A DNA stretch of 59,862 nt from Clostridia bacterium (GCA_017546665.1 JAFYSE010000001.1:1-59862), one strand, 5' to 3'. Positions 16,487 to 26,032 are shown, counted from the first letter of the stretch. Numbers and translations: made by a program. Notes: generated by a model from the letters alone, not told the origin.

Positions 16487-17572
16487 TTAATATTTAACTG
16501 GGTTTGCATCGAGGTATTTCTTAACCATCAATGCCACTTTGAACACGATTGCGTCGTCAAATTCACGAAGGTCAAGACCTGTAAGCTTCTTAATCTTTTC
16601 AAGACGATAAACAAGTGTATTTCTATGCACAAACAACTTTCTTGATGTTTCAGAAACGTTAAGATTATTTTCAAAGAATTTCTGAATTGTGAAAAGTGTT
16701 TCGTGGTCAAGGCTTTCAATTGAGCCACGCTTGAAAATCTCACGAAGGAACATTTCGCAAAGTGTTGTTGGAAGCTGATAAATAAGTCTTGCAATACCAA
16801 GATTTTCATAGCTTACGATTGTTTTTTCCGTATCAAACACCTTACCAACCTCAAGAGAAACCTGAGCTTCACGGAATGAACGAGCCAAATCTTTAATATT
16901 ACTGATTGTTGTACCAATACCAACAAGAACGTGAGTATAATATTCAGTACCCAATGAATCAGCTATTGAACGAGCAAGTTTTTCAAGGTCCTTACCTTCA
17001 ATATTGTTCTTAACTTCTTTAACAAGGGCAATATCTGTATCGTTAATATTAATTACGAAGTCTTTTGACTTATCAGGGAACAAGTCCTGAATAACATCAA
17101 ATACAGAAACATCATTCTTTTCTGTAATTCTGATAAGAAGAACTACTCTTGTCACATCATTGTTAAAATGAAGTTCTCTTGCTTTAATGTAAATATCACC
17201 GGGAAGAATGTTATCAAGAATTACGTTCTTAATAAAGTTACCACGGTCATACTTTTCGTCGTAATATTGTTTTATAGAAGAAAGTGAAACCGAAAGAACG
17301 GAAACATAGCGATTTGCAATATCATCGTCACCCTCAACAAAAACTGCATATTCAGGATGCATCTGTGCACCGAAAGCCTTATATGTATATCCGTCTATAA
17401 CAATATTTTCAGTACTTGCAAATACATCTGACACAGCATTTGACTGAACTTCACCAATACGGCTTAATTCACTACAAGAGATTACTGTTCCTGTTTCGTC
17501 AATAACGCCAAAAGTTCTTTCAATAACTTCTGTCATCTGATGTACTATCCCCTGAAACAACCTGTTTGACAT
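16487..17572 (-). CDS. PucR/CdaR-like transcriptional regulator
   Basis: A 361-aa protein with a C-terminal HTH of the PucR type (about 305-350: NVSETSRKLFVHRNTLVYRLEKI), preceded by a GGDEF-like CdaR middle domain (about 140-260) and an N-terminal sensory-like region (about 1-110). CdaR/PucR regulators respond to sugar diacids or purine breakdown products, but no such pathway gene lies nearby, and the gene is monocistronic with its own promoter and terminator. The effector and targets cannot be told from the sequence. Confidence 0.85.
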   Translation of the reverse strand: MSNRLFQGIVHQMTEVIERTFGVIDETGTVISCSELSRIGEVQSNAVSDVFASTENIVIDGYTYKAFGAQMHPEYAVFVEGDDDIANRYVSVLSVSLSSIKQYYDEKYDRGNFIKNVILDNILPGDIYIKARELHFNNDVTRVVLLIRITEKNDVSVFDVIQDLFPDKSKDFVININDTDIALVKEVKNNIEGKDLEKLARSIADSLGTEYYTHVLVGIGTTISNIKDLARSFREAQVSLEVGKVFDTEKTIVSYENLGIARLIYQLPTTLCEMFLREIFKRGSIESLDHETLFTIQKFFENNLNVSETSRKLFVHRNTLVYRLEKIKKLTGLDLREFDDAIVFKVALMVKKYLDANPVKY

Positions 17573-17616
17573 GGTTATACCACCTTTTATACAAATTCAC
17601 CATTAAGATACTATGT

Positions 17617-17645
17617 ATTTTACACAATTAAATCTGTTTTGGCAA
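17617..17645 (-). promoter_or_regulatory. Promoter of the PucR-like regulator
   Basis: Minus strand -35 TTGCCA (17640-17645), 17-base spacer, -10 TAAAAT (17617-17622). The rest of the gap to rsuA is AT-rich, with no other feature seen. Confidence 0.6.
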
Positions 17646-17762
17646 GTAAAATTTTTATTTTTTTCTCATTTTTTAAACAAAATACACAAGAAATTGAGCA
17701 TTTTTTGGTGAATTCACGCATTTTAGTTGATTTTTGACTGTGTTTTTCTTTGTTCAAAATAA

Positions 17763-18485
17763 CTAAACATTTTTATTTGACTGCACCAAAATCAATTCTT
17801 CCTTGGTGATTTCACGACATTCACCGGGTTTTAGTGTGCTGTCAAGCTCAAGATTACCCATTTTTGAGCGATGTAATGATATTACCTTATTTCCTGCCGC
17901 AGCGAACATTCTTTTAACCTGATGGTATTTACCCTCGCAAATCATAATCTTTACAAAGGGCTTGTCCCCGTCCTCTAAAATTTCAACCTTTGCCTCTTTT
18001 AAAACTGTACCGTCGGCAAGGGTTATGCCGTTTTCAAGCATTTCAATTTCCGCAGTCCCAAGACTATGGTCAAGACCTGCAATATAAGTTTTAAAAATAT
18101 GATTTTTAGGCGAAAGAATTTTATGGGCAAAGTCACCGTCATCCGTAATTAAAACAAAGCCGGTTGTATCCTTATCAAGTCTTCCTGCAGGGAAAAGCCC
18201 CTTGCGATAAAGGGAATCGGGAACAAGGTCAACTACTGTCTCATCCTGTTCGCTTTCACTTGCAGACACTACTCCCTGCGGTTTATTGAGCATTATATAA
18301 ATATGCTTTTTTAACGATATTTCTTCTCCGTTCAGGACAACAACATCCTTATTCTCATCAATTTTTTGCGAACTATCCTTCACAACAACGCCATTGACCA
18401 TAACCAAGCCTTTTCTTATAAGCTCTTTTACGTCACGACGTGAAAGTGTCCCCTGAGAAGCAAGTATTTTATCAAGTCTTTCCAT
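17763..18485 (-). CDS. rsuA: 16S rRNA pseudouridine synthase, RsuA family
   Basis: A 240-aa enzyme with an N-terminal S4 domain (about 1-60, ERLDKILASQGTLSRRDVKELI) and a pseudouridine synthase domain whose catalytic Asp is in GRLDKDTTGFVLITDDGDFAH. KYHQVKRMFAA is typical of the RsuA/RluE/RluF group. RsuA modifies U516 of 16S rRNA; RluB/E/F relatives act on 23S, and the exact target is not certain by eye. It is followed 13 bases upstream by the DUF4830 gene, likely the same transcript. Confidence 0.9.
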   Translation of the reverse strand: MERLDKILASQGTLSRRDVKELIRKGLVMVNGVVVKDSSQKIDENKDVVVLNGEEISLKKHIYIMLNKPQGVVSASESEQDETVVDLVPDSLYRKGLFPAGRLDKDTTGFVLITDDGDFAHKILSPKNHIFKTYIAGLDHSLGTAEIEMLENGITLADGTVLKEAKVEILEDGDKPFVKIMICEGKYHQVKRMFAAAGNKVISLHRSKMGNLELDSTLKPGECREITKEELILVQSNKNV

Positions 18486-18498
18486 TTAAAACATCCAT

Positions 18499-18969
18499 TC
18501 AAGGTTTTGAAAATCCGTGCATAAAGCCATCAAGCTCAACGGAACAGACATCTCCACCGATAACAATTCCGTCATAAACCAAAATGTTAATGTGTATGCA
18601 CTCTTTATTCTCGTAACCCTCATAGTTTTTTACTATATAAGTCCATCGTTTTGCACGTTCTCCTGAATATTCAAGCAAATCAAAGCCCTGTTGCTTTTGA
18701 ATCTGATTATATGCAGTATAAGTTTCGTCAAACTCTGTTGGTATTATAATCTCTTTAATTTCAACAGGCTCTTCTTCTATTTCCCAGCCATACTGAGAAA
18801 CAAAGCTCATTCTCTCCTGATGAGTTAACGCTTTAAGGTTAATGCTACCGTCATTACTTGTCATTTTGCTTTCACGGGATAACACCATTAAAGAGATTAC
18901 TGTAAGCACAATAAATGCACCTAACGCCATCGCCTTAATATGCTTTGACTGGACTGAATATACGAACAT
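18499..18969 (-). CDS. DUF4830-type membrane-anchored protein
   Basis: A 156-aa protein with one N-terminal membrane segment (about 11-31) and an outward domain. The conserved parts are SQYGWEIEEEPVEI, IPTEFDETYTAYN, LLEYSGERAKRWTY and, at the end, YDGIVIGGDVCSVELDGFMHGF, which I recognise as the DUF4830 pattern found widely in Clostridia. The function is unknown. The position between rsuA and the coaD group gives no clear clue. A CACCTCG / CGAGGTG inverted repeat (about 18979-19018) flanks its 5' leader. Confidence 0.75.
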   Translation of the reverse strand: MFVYSVQSKHIKAMALGAFIVLTVISLMVLSRESKMTSNDGSINLKALTHQERMSFVSQYGWEIEEEPVEIKEIIIPTEFDETYTAYNQIQKQQGFDLLEYSGERAKRWTYIVKNYEGYENKECIHINILVYDGIVIGGDVCSVELDGFMHGFSKP

Positions 18970-19069
18970 AAGACAAACACCTCGAACACTATTTATATAA
19001 ATAAATATGCTACGAGGTGATGAATTATAATTTTTAAATTTATGCTAATTTTAGAAAAATAGACAATAT

Positions 19070-19603
19070 TTACTCGTCTATTCTTTTTGACTGTGATGCT
19101 GCCTTTAAGTGCTGACGTGCACGACGAATTTCGTTAACTGAATTTGTAAGAGTTTCATCAGCAACAGCAACGATGCTTTCAACATATTCGCTTGCACTTG
19201 TACGCATATCTCTTGACCAAGCTCTTGCCTGCTCTGTAAGTTCAGTTGCAGATGCTCTTGCCTGTTCAACGATTTCGTTTGCAGTCTGTCTTGCCTGTTG
19301 GATAATTTCCTCAGCCTGAATCTCTGCACCTCTTGTAATCTCGTCTTCAGAAATGATTTCCTTTGCACGAAGGTGTGCTTTTTCGATAATCTTATCAGCA
19401 TTATCCTGTGCACCTGTAAGGATTTCTTTTCTTTCTGATGCGATTTTTCTTGCCTGCATAAGTTCATCAGGCATATTGAGTCTTATGTCCTCAATAGCTG
19501 TTTTGATTGCATTAGCATCAACAAGAAGGTTTGATGTGAAAGGCACTGTTTTTCCTTCCTCAAGTATTGATTCAATTTCTTCAAGTAAGCTTTCTATTGT
19601 CAT
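19070..19603 (-). CDS. Coiled-coil protein (ATP synthase b subunit/DivIVA-like)
   Basis: A 177-aa protein that is almost entirely alpha-helical coiled coil (about 70-150, repeats of AEEIIQQARQTANEIVEQAR), without a membrane segment. The N-terminus (MTIESLLEEIESILEEGKTVPF) is a separate short region. Such proteins commonly follow coaD in Clostridia and are annotated as ATPase or DivIVA-like; a structural or scaffolding role is plausible but unproven. The ATG overlaps the coaD stop (ATGA), showing translational coupling in rsmD-coaD-this gene. Confidence 0.8.
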   Translation of the reverse strand: MTIESLLEEIESILEEGKTVPFTSNLLVDANAIKTAIEDIRLNMPDELMQARKIASERKEILTGAQDNADKIIEKAHLRAKEIISEDEITRGAEIQAEEIIQQARQTANEIVEQARASATELTEQARAWSRDMRTSASEYVESIVAVADETLTNSVNEIRRARQHLKAASQSKRIDE

Positions 19604-20094
19604 TTGCTCACACCTCTTTTAATTCTTTTAACTATATCATCACGAATTTCTTCAGGAACAAAATCACTTATGTCCCCTCCCAATTCGCAAATTTGCTTAA
19701 CTGCACTTGAACTCAAATATAAATTTTCAACTCTTGTATTGATGAAAATTGTTTCAAGATTTTCATTGAGTTTTTTATTCATCTGAGCTTGTTGGAATTC
19801 ATATTCAAAGTCGGACACAGCACGAAGCCCTTTAACAACTGCCACAGCACCCTTTTCCTTTGCATACTCGGCAAGCAGTCCTTCGTATGTATCAACCTCA
19901 ACATTGTGGAACTCCTTAGTACAACGTCTTATAAGCTCGGCTCTTTCTTCAGGTGAAAAACAGAAATTCTTCTTTGACGGGTTTTTCATAACAACCACAA
20001 TCACCTTATCGAACAATGCTGAACTTCGGCTGATAATATCAAGATGTCCATTTGTAACCGGGTCAAAACTACCGGGACAAATTACTGTTCTCAT
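19600..20094 (-). CDS. coaD: Phosphopantetheine adenylyltransferase
   Basis: Fourth step of coenzyme A synthesis: 4'-phosphopantetheine plus ATP gives dephospho-CoA. The 164 aa include the nucleotidyltransferase motif PGSFDPVTNGHLDI at the N-terminus, VVKGLRAVSDFEYEFQ and the C-terminal YLSSSAVKQI (SSxxR/K-type motif). The ATG at 20094 (MRTVICPGSF) is preferred over a GTG three codons upstream by comparison with the family. The rsmD-coaD order matches ylbH-ylbI of Bacillus. Confidence 0.95.
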   Translation of the reverse strand: MRTVICPGSFDPVTNGHLDIISRSSALFDKVIVVVMKNPSKKNFCFSPEERAELIRRCTKEFHNVEVDTYEGLLAEYAKEKGAVAVVKGLRAVSDFEYEFQQAQMNKKLNENLETIFINTRVENLYLSSSAVKQICELGGDISDFVPEEIRDDIVKRIKRGVSK

Positions 20095-20099
20095 ATTTC

Positions 20100-20639
20100 T
20101 CACTTATTCTTTCTGTATGCGGTAATTTTAATCTTACCATATCTGTATTCACGGTGTATGCTGAACTCACCCGCTGTTTCAGGTAAAACCTCTCTCAATT
20201 CGCTTTCGCAGAGAATTACACCATAGTCAGTCATTTTTTCAGCCACAACCGGCAAAACATCATCTAAAATCTGTTTATTATATGGTGGGTCAAGGAGTGC
20301 GATATCAAATTTATCGTGGCTTAATCCGATATACATCTTACCGTCACCACAGAAAACACTTGCTCTCTTTTCAAAGCCCACGGATTTAAGATTCTGTTTT
20401 ACAATATCAATAGAGCGATTTGATGAGTCAACAAATGTACAATGTTTAGCACCACGACTCAATGCCTCAATACCCAACTGTCCTGAACCTGCGAACAAAT
20501 CAAGCACGGATGCACCTTCAAGTTCAAATTGGATAATATTGAACATTCCTTCTTTAACTCTGTCAGTTGTTGGTCTTACATCATCACCCTCAAGAGTTAT
20601 AAGTTTTCTGCCCCTTGCTTCGCCTGTTATTACTCTCAT
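20100..20639 (-). CDS. rsmD: 16S rRNA (guanine966-N2)-methyltransferase
   Basis: A 179-aa SAM-dependent methyltransferase: RVITGEARGRKL at the N-terminus, SAM motif VLDLFAGSGQLGIEALSRGA and catalytic motif LLDPPYN, together diagnostic of RsmD. It modifies G966 of 16S rRNA in the 30S head. It is the first gene of rsmD-coaD-coiled-coil, preceded by a 73-base gap from the HAD gene. Confidence 0.95.
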   Translation of the reverse strand: MRVITGEARGRKLITLEGDDVRPTTDRVKEGMFNIIQFELEGASVLDLFAGSGQLGIEALSRGAKHCTFVDSSNRSIDIVKQNLKSVGFEKRASVFCGDGKMYIGLSHDKFDIALLDPPYNKQILDDVLPVVAEKMTDYGVILCESELREVLPETAGEFSIHREYRYGKIKITAYRKNK

Positions 20640-20712
20640 ATATTCACTCCATTTTATGTTTACACGACATTATCTCATTTTTCTGTCATTTTGTCAAATT
20701 TTTTAGGGTTTT

Positions 20713-21372
20713 TTAACCATTTTTCAATGAAACAAGCAGTTTTTCAAGGTCACATACTGTTTCCACAATATATTCTGCCCCTTTTTCTTCAATAATTTCA
20801 CGGTCTCTGAATCCCCAAAGCACACCGATTGATTTAAGCCCTGCATTTTTTGCTGTGAGAATATCTGTGTCTGCATCACCTACGAAGATGGTATTTTCCT
20901 TATTGCTACCAAGTGTTTCAATCGCATAAAATGCTCCGTCAGGTGCAGGTTTATTAGGTCTTGTGTCAACGCTACCTACAACCAAATCAATATTTTCCCC
21001 AAACATTCTCTTGCACAAATCCTGTGCTGCATAATCAACTTTATTTGTTACGATTGCAGTTTTAAAACCTGCCTTTTTAATATTGCCCAACATATCGTTA
21101 ATGCCTTCATAGGGTGAAGTTTTATCTTCCATATGCACCTTGTAATAAGCATTAAAATCTGCGAAGCAAACATCAAAGGTTTCTGCATCAGTATTTTCTG
21201 GCACTGCTCTTTCCATCAAAAGACGAATTCCGTCACCCACAAATGAACGAATTTCAGAAAGTGTACGCAAAGGGAAATTTTGTCTTTCAAGTGCATAGTT
21301 TACACTATCTCTTAAATCCTCAAGTGTATTTAAAAGTGTACCATCCAAATCAAAAATTATTGTATCAATCAT
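20713..21372 (-). CDS. HAD-family hydrolase, phosphoglycolate-phosphatase-like
   Basis: A 219-aa HAD subfamily IA enzyme: catalytic motif I FDLDGTLLNT, motif II IVTNK, motif III lysine in RPNKPAPDGAF and motif IV FVGDADTDILTA. A cap domain lies at about 15-85. The Gph/PpaX type is likely (phosphoglycolate or pyrophosphate as substrate), but HAD substrates cannot be assigned by eye. The start overlaps the uvrC stop by four bases (ATGA). Confidence 0.87.
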   Translation of the reverse strand: MIDTIIFDLDGTLLNTLEDLRDSVNYALERQNFPLRTLSEIRSFVGDGIRLLMERAVPENTDAETFDVCFADFNAYYKVHMEDKTSPYEGINDMLGNIKKAGFKTAIVTNKVDYAAQDLCKRMFGENIDLVVGSVDTRPNKPAPDGAFYAIETLGSNKENTIFVGDADTDILTAKNAGLKSIGVLWGFRDREIIEEKGAEYIVETVCDLEKLLVSLKNG

Positions 21373-23209
21373 TGTTCTTCTCCATTATAAAAATCATAAA
21401 TCTTTTCTGCCAATCCTTTATTAATGCCTTTTACCTGCATTAAATCTGTTACGGTGGCATCCTTTATTTTTTTAGTGGTTTTAAAAACCTGTAAAAGCTC
21501 TTTTGCCTTTTTCTCGCCTATTCCGTCAATCTTTGTGAGAGACAGTTCAAGTCCTCGTTTAGTATGCTTTTTGTGGTGGAAGCCAACTGAAAAACGGTGA
21601 ACCTCCTCCTGAATTTCGGACACAAGAGTGAATACACTTCTTGTGGAATTTATGGCAATTTCTCCACCGTCTCCCGTAATTGCTCGGGTTTTATGCTTTG
21701 AGTCCTTAACCATACCGAAAAGTGGCACATCAATATTCATTTCATTAAGAACTTCCCTAACAACACTTACCTGTCCCTTACCACCGTCAAGCAAAATTAA
21801 ATCGGGTAGTTTTCCAAAGCCTTCTTCAGCATTTTCGTCTTTATTATTCAAGTATTCATTAAATCTTCGGGAGATTACCTCACGCATTGAGCCATAGTCA
21901 TCCTGTCCCACAAAGGACTTAATATTGAATGTGCGATACGCTCGTTTAAGAGGTCTGCCATTTTTAAAGACAACCATACCTGCAACATTATCCTCTCCAC
22001 CTGTGTGAGAAATGTCGTAGGACTCAATATATTCGGGAGTTTTTGGAAGGGCTAAAAGAATTTTTAATTCTTCAAGCGTCTTGAAGGTGCCTGACTGTTT
22101 TCCTTTTTTCTGTGCAAGTTTTTCATAGGCATTTTCTCTGCACATATTAATAAGTTTAAGTCCGTCCCCTTTTTGTGGGATTGTCACAACACATTTTTTG
22201 CCCCTTATCTTTGTAAGGTGTTGTTCAAGCAAATCCATATCTTCAAATTCTTCGTCAACCATCACCTTATTAGGTACTGCACGGTTCATTCCGTAATATT
22301 GAATAAGGAAATTACAACGGATATTTTCCACAGCTTTTTCGCTATCAAAGAAAAAATGCTCACTATCGCAAAGCTTACCCTTTTCAAATCGTAAAACAGC
22401 GATACAAATGTTTTCATCGGTAGTCGCAACTGCAAAGACATCCTTTGACTCGCTACTTTCACTTACCACCTTCTGCTTTGTCTGCATATTTTCAATGGCA
22501 CGAATTCTGTCCCTATATTTTCCTGCATTTTCAAAATCAAGATTTTCTGCACAGGTGTTCATTTTCTGCTTTAATTCTCTGATAATCTTCCCGATATCCC
22601 CATTGAGAAAATCAATAGCATCCTTTACTGCCTCGTCATATTCTGACTTGGAGATTTTTCCTGTACAAACACCCATACAACGATTTATATGGAAATTAAG
22701 ACAAGGTCTGCCCTTCTTTATATCCCTTGGAAAGGATTTATTGCATTGTGGCAGACGAAAAATCTTATTCGCCTCGTCAACGGACTGTTTTACAGAATAT
22801 GAGCTTGTAAATGGTCCGATATATTCTGCCTTTTCATCGTCCTTTTGCAAAACTGCTGAAATTTTACGGTAAGGCTCATTGGTGATTTTGATATAGCTAT
22901 AACCCTTATCATCCTTTAAAAGAATATTATATTTAGGCTGATACTGTTTAATCAGACTTGCTTCAAGCACCAATGCCTCAAACTCACTGTCGGTAAGAAT
23001 ATAGTCAAATCATCAATATTTTCAACCATTTTACGAACTTTGATACTGTGTTTATTCTGTGAACCAAAATACTGACTCACACGATTTTTAAGTTTTTTCG
23101 CTTTGCCGATATAAATAATTTTCTCCTGCTTATTCTTCATAATATAAACGCCCGGAGTCATTGGCAACTTCATTGATTTTTCTCGTAGAATATGCATTTT
23201 CTCGTTCAC
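21369..23209 (-). pseudogene. uvrC: uvrC, excinuclease ABC subunit C, interrupted by a -1 frameshift
   Basis: UvrC makes the two incisions of nucleotide excision repair. From a GTG at 23209 the reading frame encodes the GIY-YIG domain (PGVYIMKNKQEKIIYIGKAK) as far as MVENIDD, then goes wrong. The remaining 534 codons (from about 23006 down to 21369: EALVLEASLIKQYQPKYN, UVR motif, RNase H-like and HhH domains) are intact in another frame. One extra T in the TTT run at 23007-23009 would restore NIDDFDYILTDSEFEAL and a normal 613-aa protein. Either a real loss mutation, which would make cells UV-sensitive, or a homopolymer sequencing error; the otherwise perfect conservation favours an error or a very recent event. 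Confidence 0.88.
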
Positions 23210-23234
23210 AGAATCACCACCCTTGTCTTAAAAG

Positions 23235-23263
23235 CGGGTCGTCGAGGACGCCGACCCCTACAA
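23235..23263 (+). repeat. Small palindromic repeat with CTACA tail, copy 1
   Basis: GGGTCG-TCGAGGACGC-CGACCC hairpin followed by CTACAA. Almost the same sequence recurs at 26033-26061. It lies between uvrC and the ptsH terminator. Confidence 0.75.
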
Positions 23264-23285
23264 ACATTATTGTAACATAAAATAA

Positions 23286-23318
23286 TAAAAAAATAAAGCA
23301 CATCGTTCGATGTGCCAT
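23286..23318 (-). terminator. Rho-independent terminator after ptsH
   Basis: Minus strand: perfect eight-pair stem GCACATCG / CGATGTGC with a two-base apex, then TTTATTTTTTT. Confidence 0.85.
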
Positions 23319-23331
23319 ATCCTTTGTTTAA

Positions 23332-23595
23332 TTATTCAGCAAAACCTGATTCAACAAGCTTTACAAGTTCATCAACTGCTGTTTCTTCGTCAGGACCACC
23401 TGCGAGAATACGGATTGTTGTACCACCCATAATGCCGAGTGAAAGAACACCGAGAAGGCTCTTTGCATTTACTCTTCTGTCTTCTTTTTCAACCCAGATT
23501 GATGATTTGAATTCGTTTGCTTTCTGAATAAAGAATGTTGCAGGACGTGCGTGCAAACCAACTTGATTTTTAACTTCTACATCTTTAGTATACAT
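23332..23595 (-). CDS. ptsH: Phosphocarrier protein HPr
   Basis: An 87-aa HPr. The active-site histidine is in GLHARPATFF (position 15) and the regulatory serine in NAKSLLGVLSLG (position 46), so it could serve both sugar PTS phosphotransfer and, via HPr kinase, carbon catabolite control. The presence of His15 argues against Crh, the His-less paralogue. It stands alone with its own promoter and terminator; no ptsI is adjacent. Confidence 0.94.
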   Translation of the reverse strand: MYTKDVEVKNQVGLHARPATFFIQKANEFKSSIWVEKEDRRVNAKSLLGVLSLGIMGGTTIRILAGGPDEETAVDELVKLVESGFAE

Positions 23596-23657
23596 AGTCT
23601 CATTCTCCCAAATGAAATTTATTAAATAACATTAATATACACTTTTGTTACTACTAT

Positions 23658-23685
23658 ATTATATCACAAAACTTTACTTCGTCAA
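23658..23685 (-). promoter_or_regulatory. Promoter of ptsH
   Basis: Minus strand -35 TTGACG (23680-23685), 16-base spacer, -10 TATAAT (23658-23663). Confidence 0.75.
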
Positions 23686-23820
23686 CGAAAAAACATATAG
23701 TTTTGGTGGAAATAAAATATTTCAGTTAGAGAAACAAAAACCACTTTTTTCAATGTTTTTTCTTTGTGCAATTTTGCCATAATCTTTTATAGATTTTGTG
23801 TAATATCCATATTTTTACAA

Positions 23821-24771
23821 TTAGTTATATATTGGATGGTGTGCCCCTGTAACCTCGGGTGTCAAAACACCAAACTCCATTCCACAAGCCTTGTAATATT
23901 CAATAATATACGGAAGTGAATCTGCAGTCAATTTTTTATTATCGTGCATAAGCACAACAATCTCATTTGCACTTCTCGGGAATTTACTACAATATCTCAA
24001 CTGGTCTGTAACAGTTTTTGCACCTTCAGCGTCACCATTAGTACAATTCCAGTCATAATAATAGTAGCCATTTTCCACAACGGATGCAGTAAGCTTTGTC
24101 ATAAGACCTTTTGAATATTTTTTACTTATAACATTACTTCCGCCACCGGGGAAGCGAATAAGCTTGGTCTCGACTCCTGTTTCTGCCTTTACAACCTCAT
24201 TGATTTTATTCAAGTCCTCATAGTATGCCTCTTCGGATTTGTAAAGAACATCATATTTGTGAGTATATGTGTGCAAACCAATCTGATGGCCACGGTCAAC
24301 AATTTCCTTCATCAAATAATTCTGTTTACCGTTAACAACAAAAAACGTTGCCTTAACTCCATATTTATCAAGGGTATCAAGAATTTGTTCTGTATAAATT
24401 GACGGACCGTCATCAAATGTGAGATACACAGTTTTACCCGCAGACGGAATGATTTCCGGAATTATTGGGTCCTTATTCAAATCTCGTGGGGGTTCAGTGG
24501 GTTTAGGTTCCGTTGTTGCTTCCGTCGTTGTTTCAGTTGTAGTTTCTTCGGTTGTGCTTTCCTCTGTTGTTGGTTGAGTCTGACTTTCCGTTTGTGACGG
24601 CAAAATAGTTGAACTTTCCGTACTGCTTGTGCTTTTCTCCACCTGCACATTGTTTGTACCCGTTCTTAATCCAAATGCAATACCTGTTACAACAGAAAAC
24701 AGCAATACAAATGAAACAACAATTATTGCAATATTAAAAAGTTTAGATTTATTTTCCGGATTAAAATTCAA
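23821..24771 (-). CDS. Membrane-anchored polysaccharide deacetylase (NodB domain)
   Basis: A 316-aa protein: N-terminal membrane segment (about 12-34), a Ser/Thr/Glu-rich linker (about 45-95, repeated TTEE/TTET) that should span the wall, and a NodB domain (about 108-300). All catalytic motifs are present: TFDDGP, HTYTH and RFPGGGSN. Such enzymes remove acetyl from GlcNAc or MurNAc of peptidoglycan or other glycans; the substrate is not predictable. It lies 14 bases after trmD and could be read through from it. PdaA-type sporulation deacetylases are a possible comparison. Confidence 0.9.
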   Translation of the reverse strand: MNFNPENKSKLFNIAIIVVSFVLLFSVVTGIAFGLRTGTNNVQVEKSTSSTESSTILPSQTESQTQPTTEESTTEETTTETTTEATTEPKPTEPPRDLNKDPIIPEIIPSAGKTVYLTFDDGPSIYTEQILDTLDKYGVKATFFVVNGKQNYLMKEIVDRGHQIGLHTYTHKYDVLYKSEEAYYEDLNKINEVVKAETGVETKLIRFPGGGSNVISKKYSKGLMTKLTASVVENGYYYYDWNCTNGDAEGAKTVTDQLRYCSKFPRSANEIVVLMHDNKKLTADSLPYIIEYYKACGMEFGVLTPEVTGAHHPIYN

Positions 24772-24785
24772 TGGTATCTTCCTTG

Positions 24786-25514
24786 TTATATTTTTTCTTT
24801 TTCTAATAATTCTCTCTCTTTTTGAGTTAAATCTGCTGTTTCCAGCATGTCGGGACGATGCTTTGCAGTCATAAGAATGGACTGCTCACGACGCCATTTC
24901 TCAATATTTCCGTGGTGACCTGAAATAAGAACATCAGGAACTTTCATACCATTCCACTCATAAGGTCTTGTGTATTGTGGGTATTCCAAAAGTCCGTTAT
25001 AATGGCTTTCCAATTCCTTTGCCTCGTCATTTGGTAAAACGCCCTCTAACATTCTTGAAATTGAGTCAGCAAGCACCAATGCAGGTAATTCTCCACCTGT
25101 AAGCACATAGTCACCTATTGAAATCTGCTGGTCAACAAGAGTATCAATTACTCTTTGGTCAACGCCCTCATAATGTCCGCAAAGAATTGTTATTTCGGGC
25201 ATTTCCACCAATTCCTTAACCTTCTTTTGTGTAAGGACTTGTCCACAAGGCGACATATAAATCAAGTGATTTTTATTTTCACTTTTCTCACAAATTGCCT
25301 TATAACAATCTGCAATAGGTTGAATCTGCATAAGCATACCCATACCACCACCGTAAGGTGCATCATCAACTCGACGGTGCTTGTCCACAGTGTAGTCTCT
25401 TATGTTTATGCAATTTATTTCCACATATCCATTTTCCCTTGCTCTGCCGATTATACTTTCAGAAAGTACGGTTTCACACATTTCAGGGAAAAGTGTCATA
25501 ATGTTAATTTTCAT
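24786..25514 (-). CDS. trmD: tRNA (guanine37-N1)-methyltransferase
   Basis: SPOUT enzyme methylating G37 next to the anticodon, preventing +1 frameshifting. The 242 aa include MKINIMTLFPEM, the trefoil-knot motifs LCGHYEGVDQRV and IGDYVLTGGELPAL, and GLLEYPQYTRP. An ATG at 25514 is used (a TTG two codons earlier is less likely); it overlaps the rimM end by 11 bases. The rimM-trmD order is universal in Firmicutes, although rplS, often next, is absent here and a deacetylase follows. Confidence 0.96.
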   Translation of the reverse strand: MKINIMTLFPEMCETVLSESIIGRARENGYVEINCINIRDYTVDKHRRVDDAPYGGGMGMLMQIQPIADCYKAICEKSENKNHLIYMSPCGQVLTQKKVKELVEMPEITILCGHYEGVDQRVIDTLVDQQISIGDYVLTGGELPALVLADSISRMLEGVLPNDEAKELESHYNGLLEYPQYTRPYEWNGMKVPDVLISGHHGNIEKWRREQSILMTAKHRPDMLETADLTQKERELLEKEKI

Positions 25515-26019
25515 CGTCAAAAAGTCCCTTTATAGGATTGATTTTCACAATGCCTTCTTCCACATCAACAGAAACAACAACTTGTTTTATTGCAGGAATA
25601 AGCACTTCACCTTTCGGTGTTTTAATATGCCAAACATCATTGGCACCTGTTTCGCTTACGTCAGTAACAACGCCCAACTCTGCACATGTATTGTCGTCAA
25701 AAACCTTACAGTCAAAAAGCTCCTGAATAAACCAAGTACCCTTGGGAAGTTTTGCGTCACTGCGTTTCATATAAAGCACTTTGTTCTTCATAGCACGTGC
25801 TTTATCAATATCGTCAATGCCCTCAAGCATTAAAATTGCCACATTACCATGAGTACGTGCAGAAGTAACCTTTATACTCTTTTCACCCTTATTGTCAAAG
25901 TATAAGGTTTTGAATTTTTTCACAAAATCGGGAGTATCACACCAAGGATTAAAACGCATTTCGCCTTTGATTCCGTGAGTTGATACAATTTGTCCTAATT
26001 CAAGATAATCCTTAATCAT
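25504..26019 (-). CDS. rimM: Ribosome maturation factor RimM
   Basis: Assembly factor of the 30S head that binds S19. The 171 aa contain an N-terminal beta-barrel domain (LELGQIVSTHGIKGEMRFNP) and the PRC-barrel (about 95-168; WFIQELFDCKVF and EVLIPAIKQVVVSVD). An ATG at 26019 with AAGGG eight bases before is used, not a GTG three codons earlier. The Shine-Dalgarno lies directly beside the palindromic repeat at 26033-26061. Confidence 0.95.
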   Translation of the reverse strand: MIKDYLELGQIVSTHGIKGEMRFNPWCDTPDFVKKFKTLYFDNKGEKSIKVTSARTHGNVAILMLEGIDDIDKARAMKNKVLYMKRSDAKLPKGTWFIQELFDCKVFDDNTCAELGVVTDVSETGANDVWHIKTPKGEVLIPAIKQVVVSVDVEEGIVKINPIKGLFDDEN

Positions 26020-26032
26020 AAAATTCACCCTT

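Noticed and set aside
18979..19018. CACCTCG/CGAGGTG inverted repeat as a terminator after the coiled-coil gene
   Set aside because: The loop is over 25 bases and no T-run follows on either strand; possibly an operator or chance.
22952..23209. Programmed frameshifting in uvrC
   Set aside because: There is no slippery heptamer followed by a pseudoknot that I can see, and UvrC is not known for recoding; a simple indel in a T run explains it.
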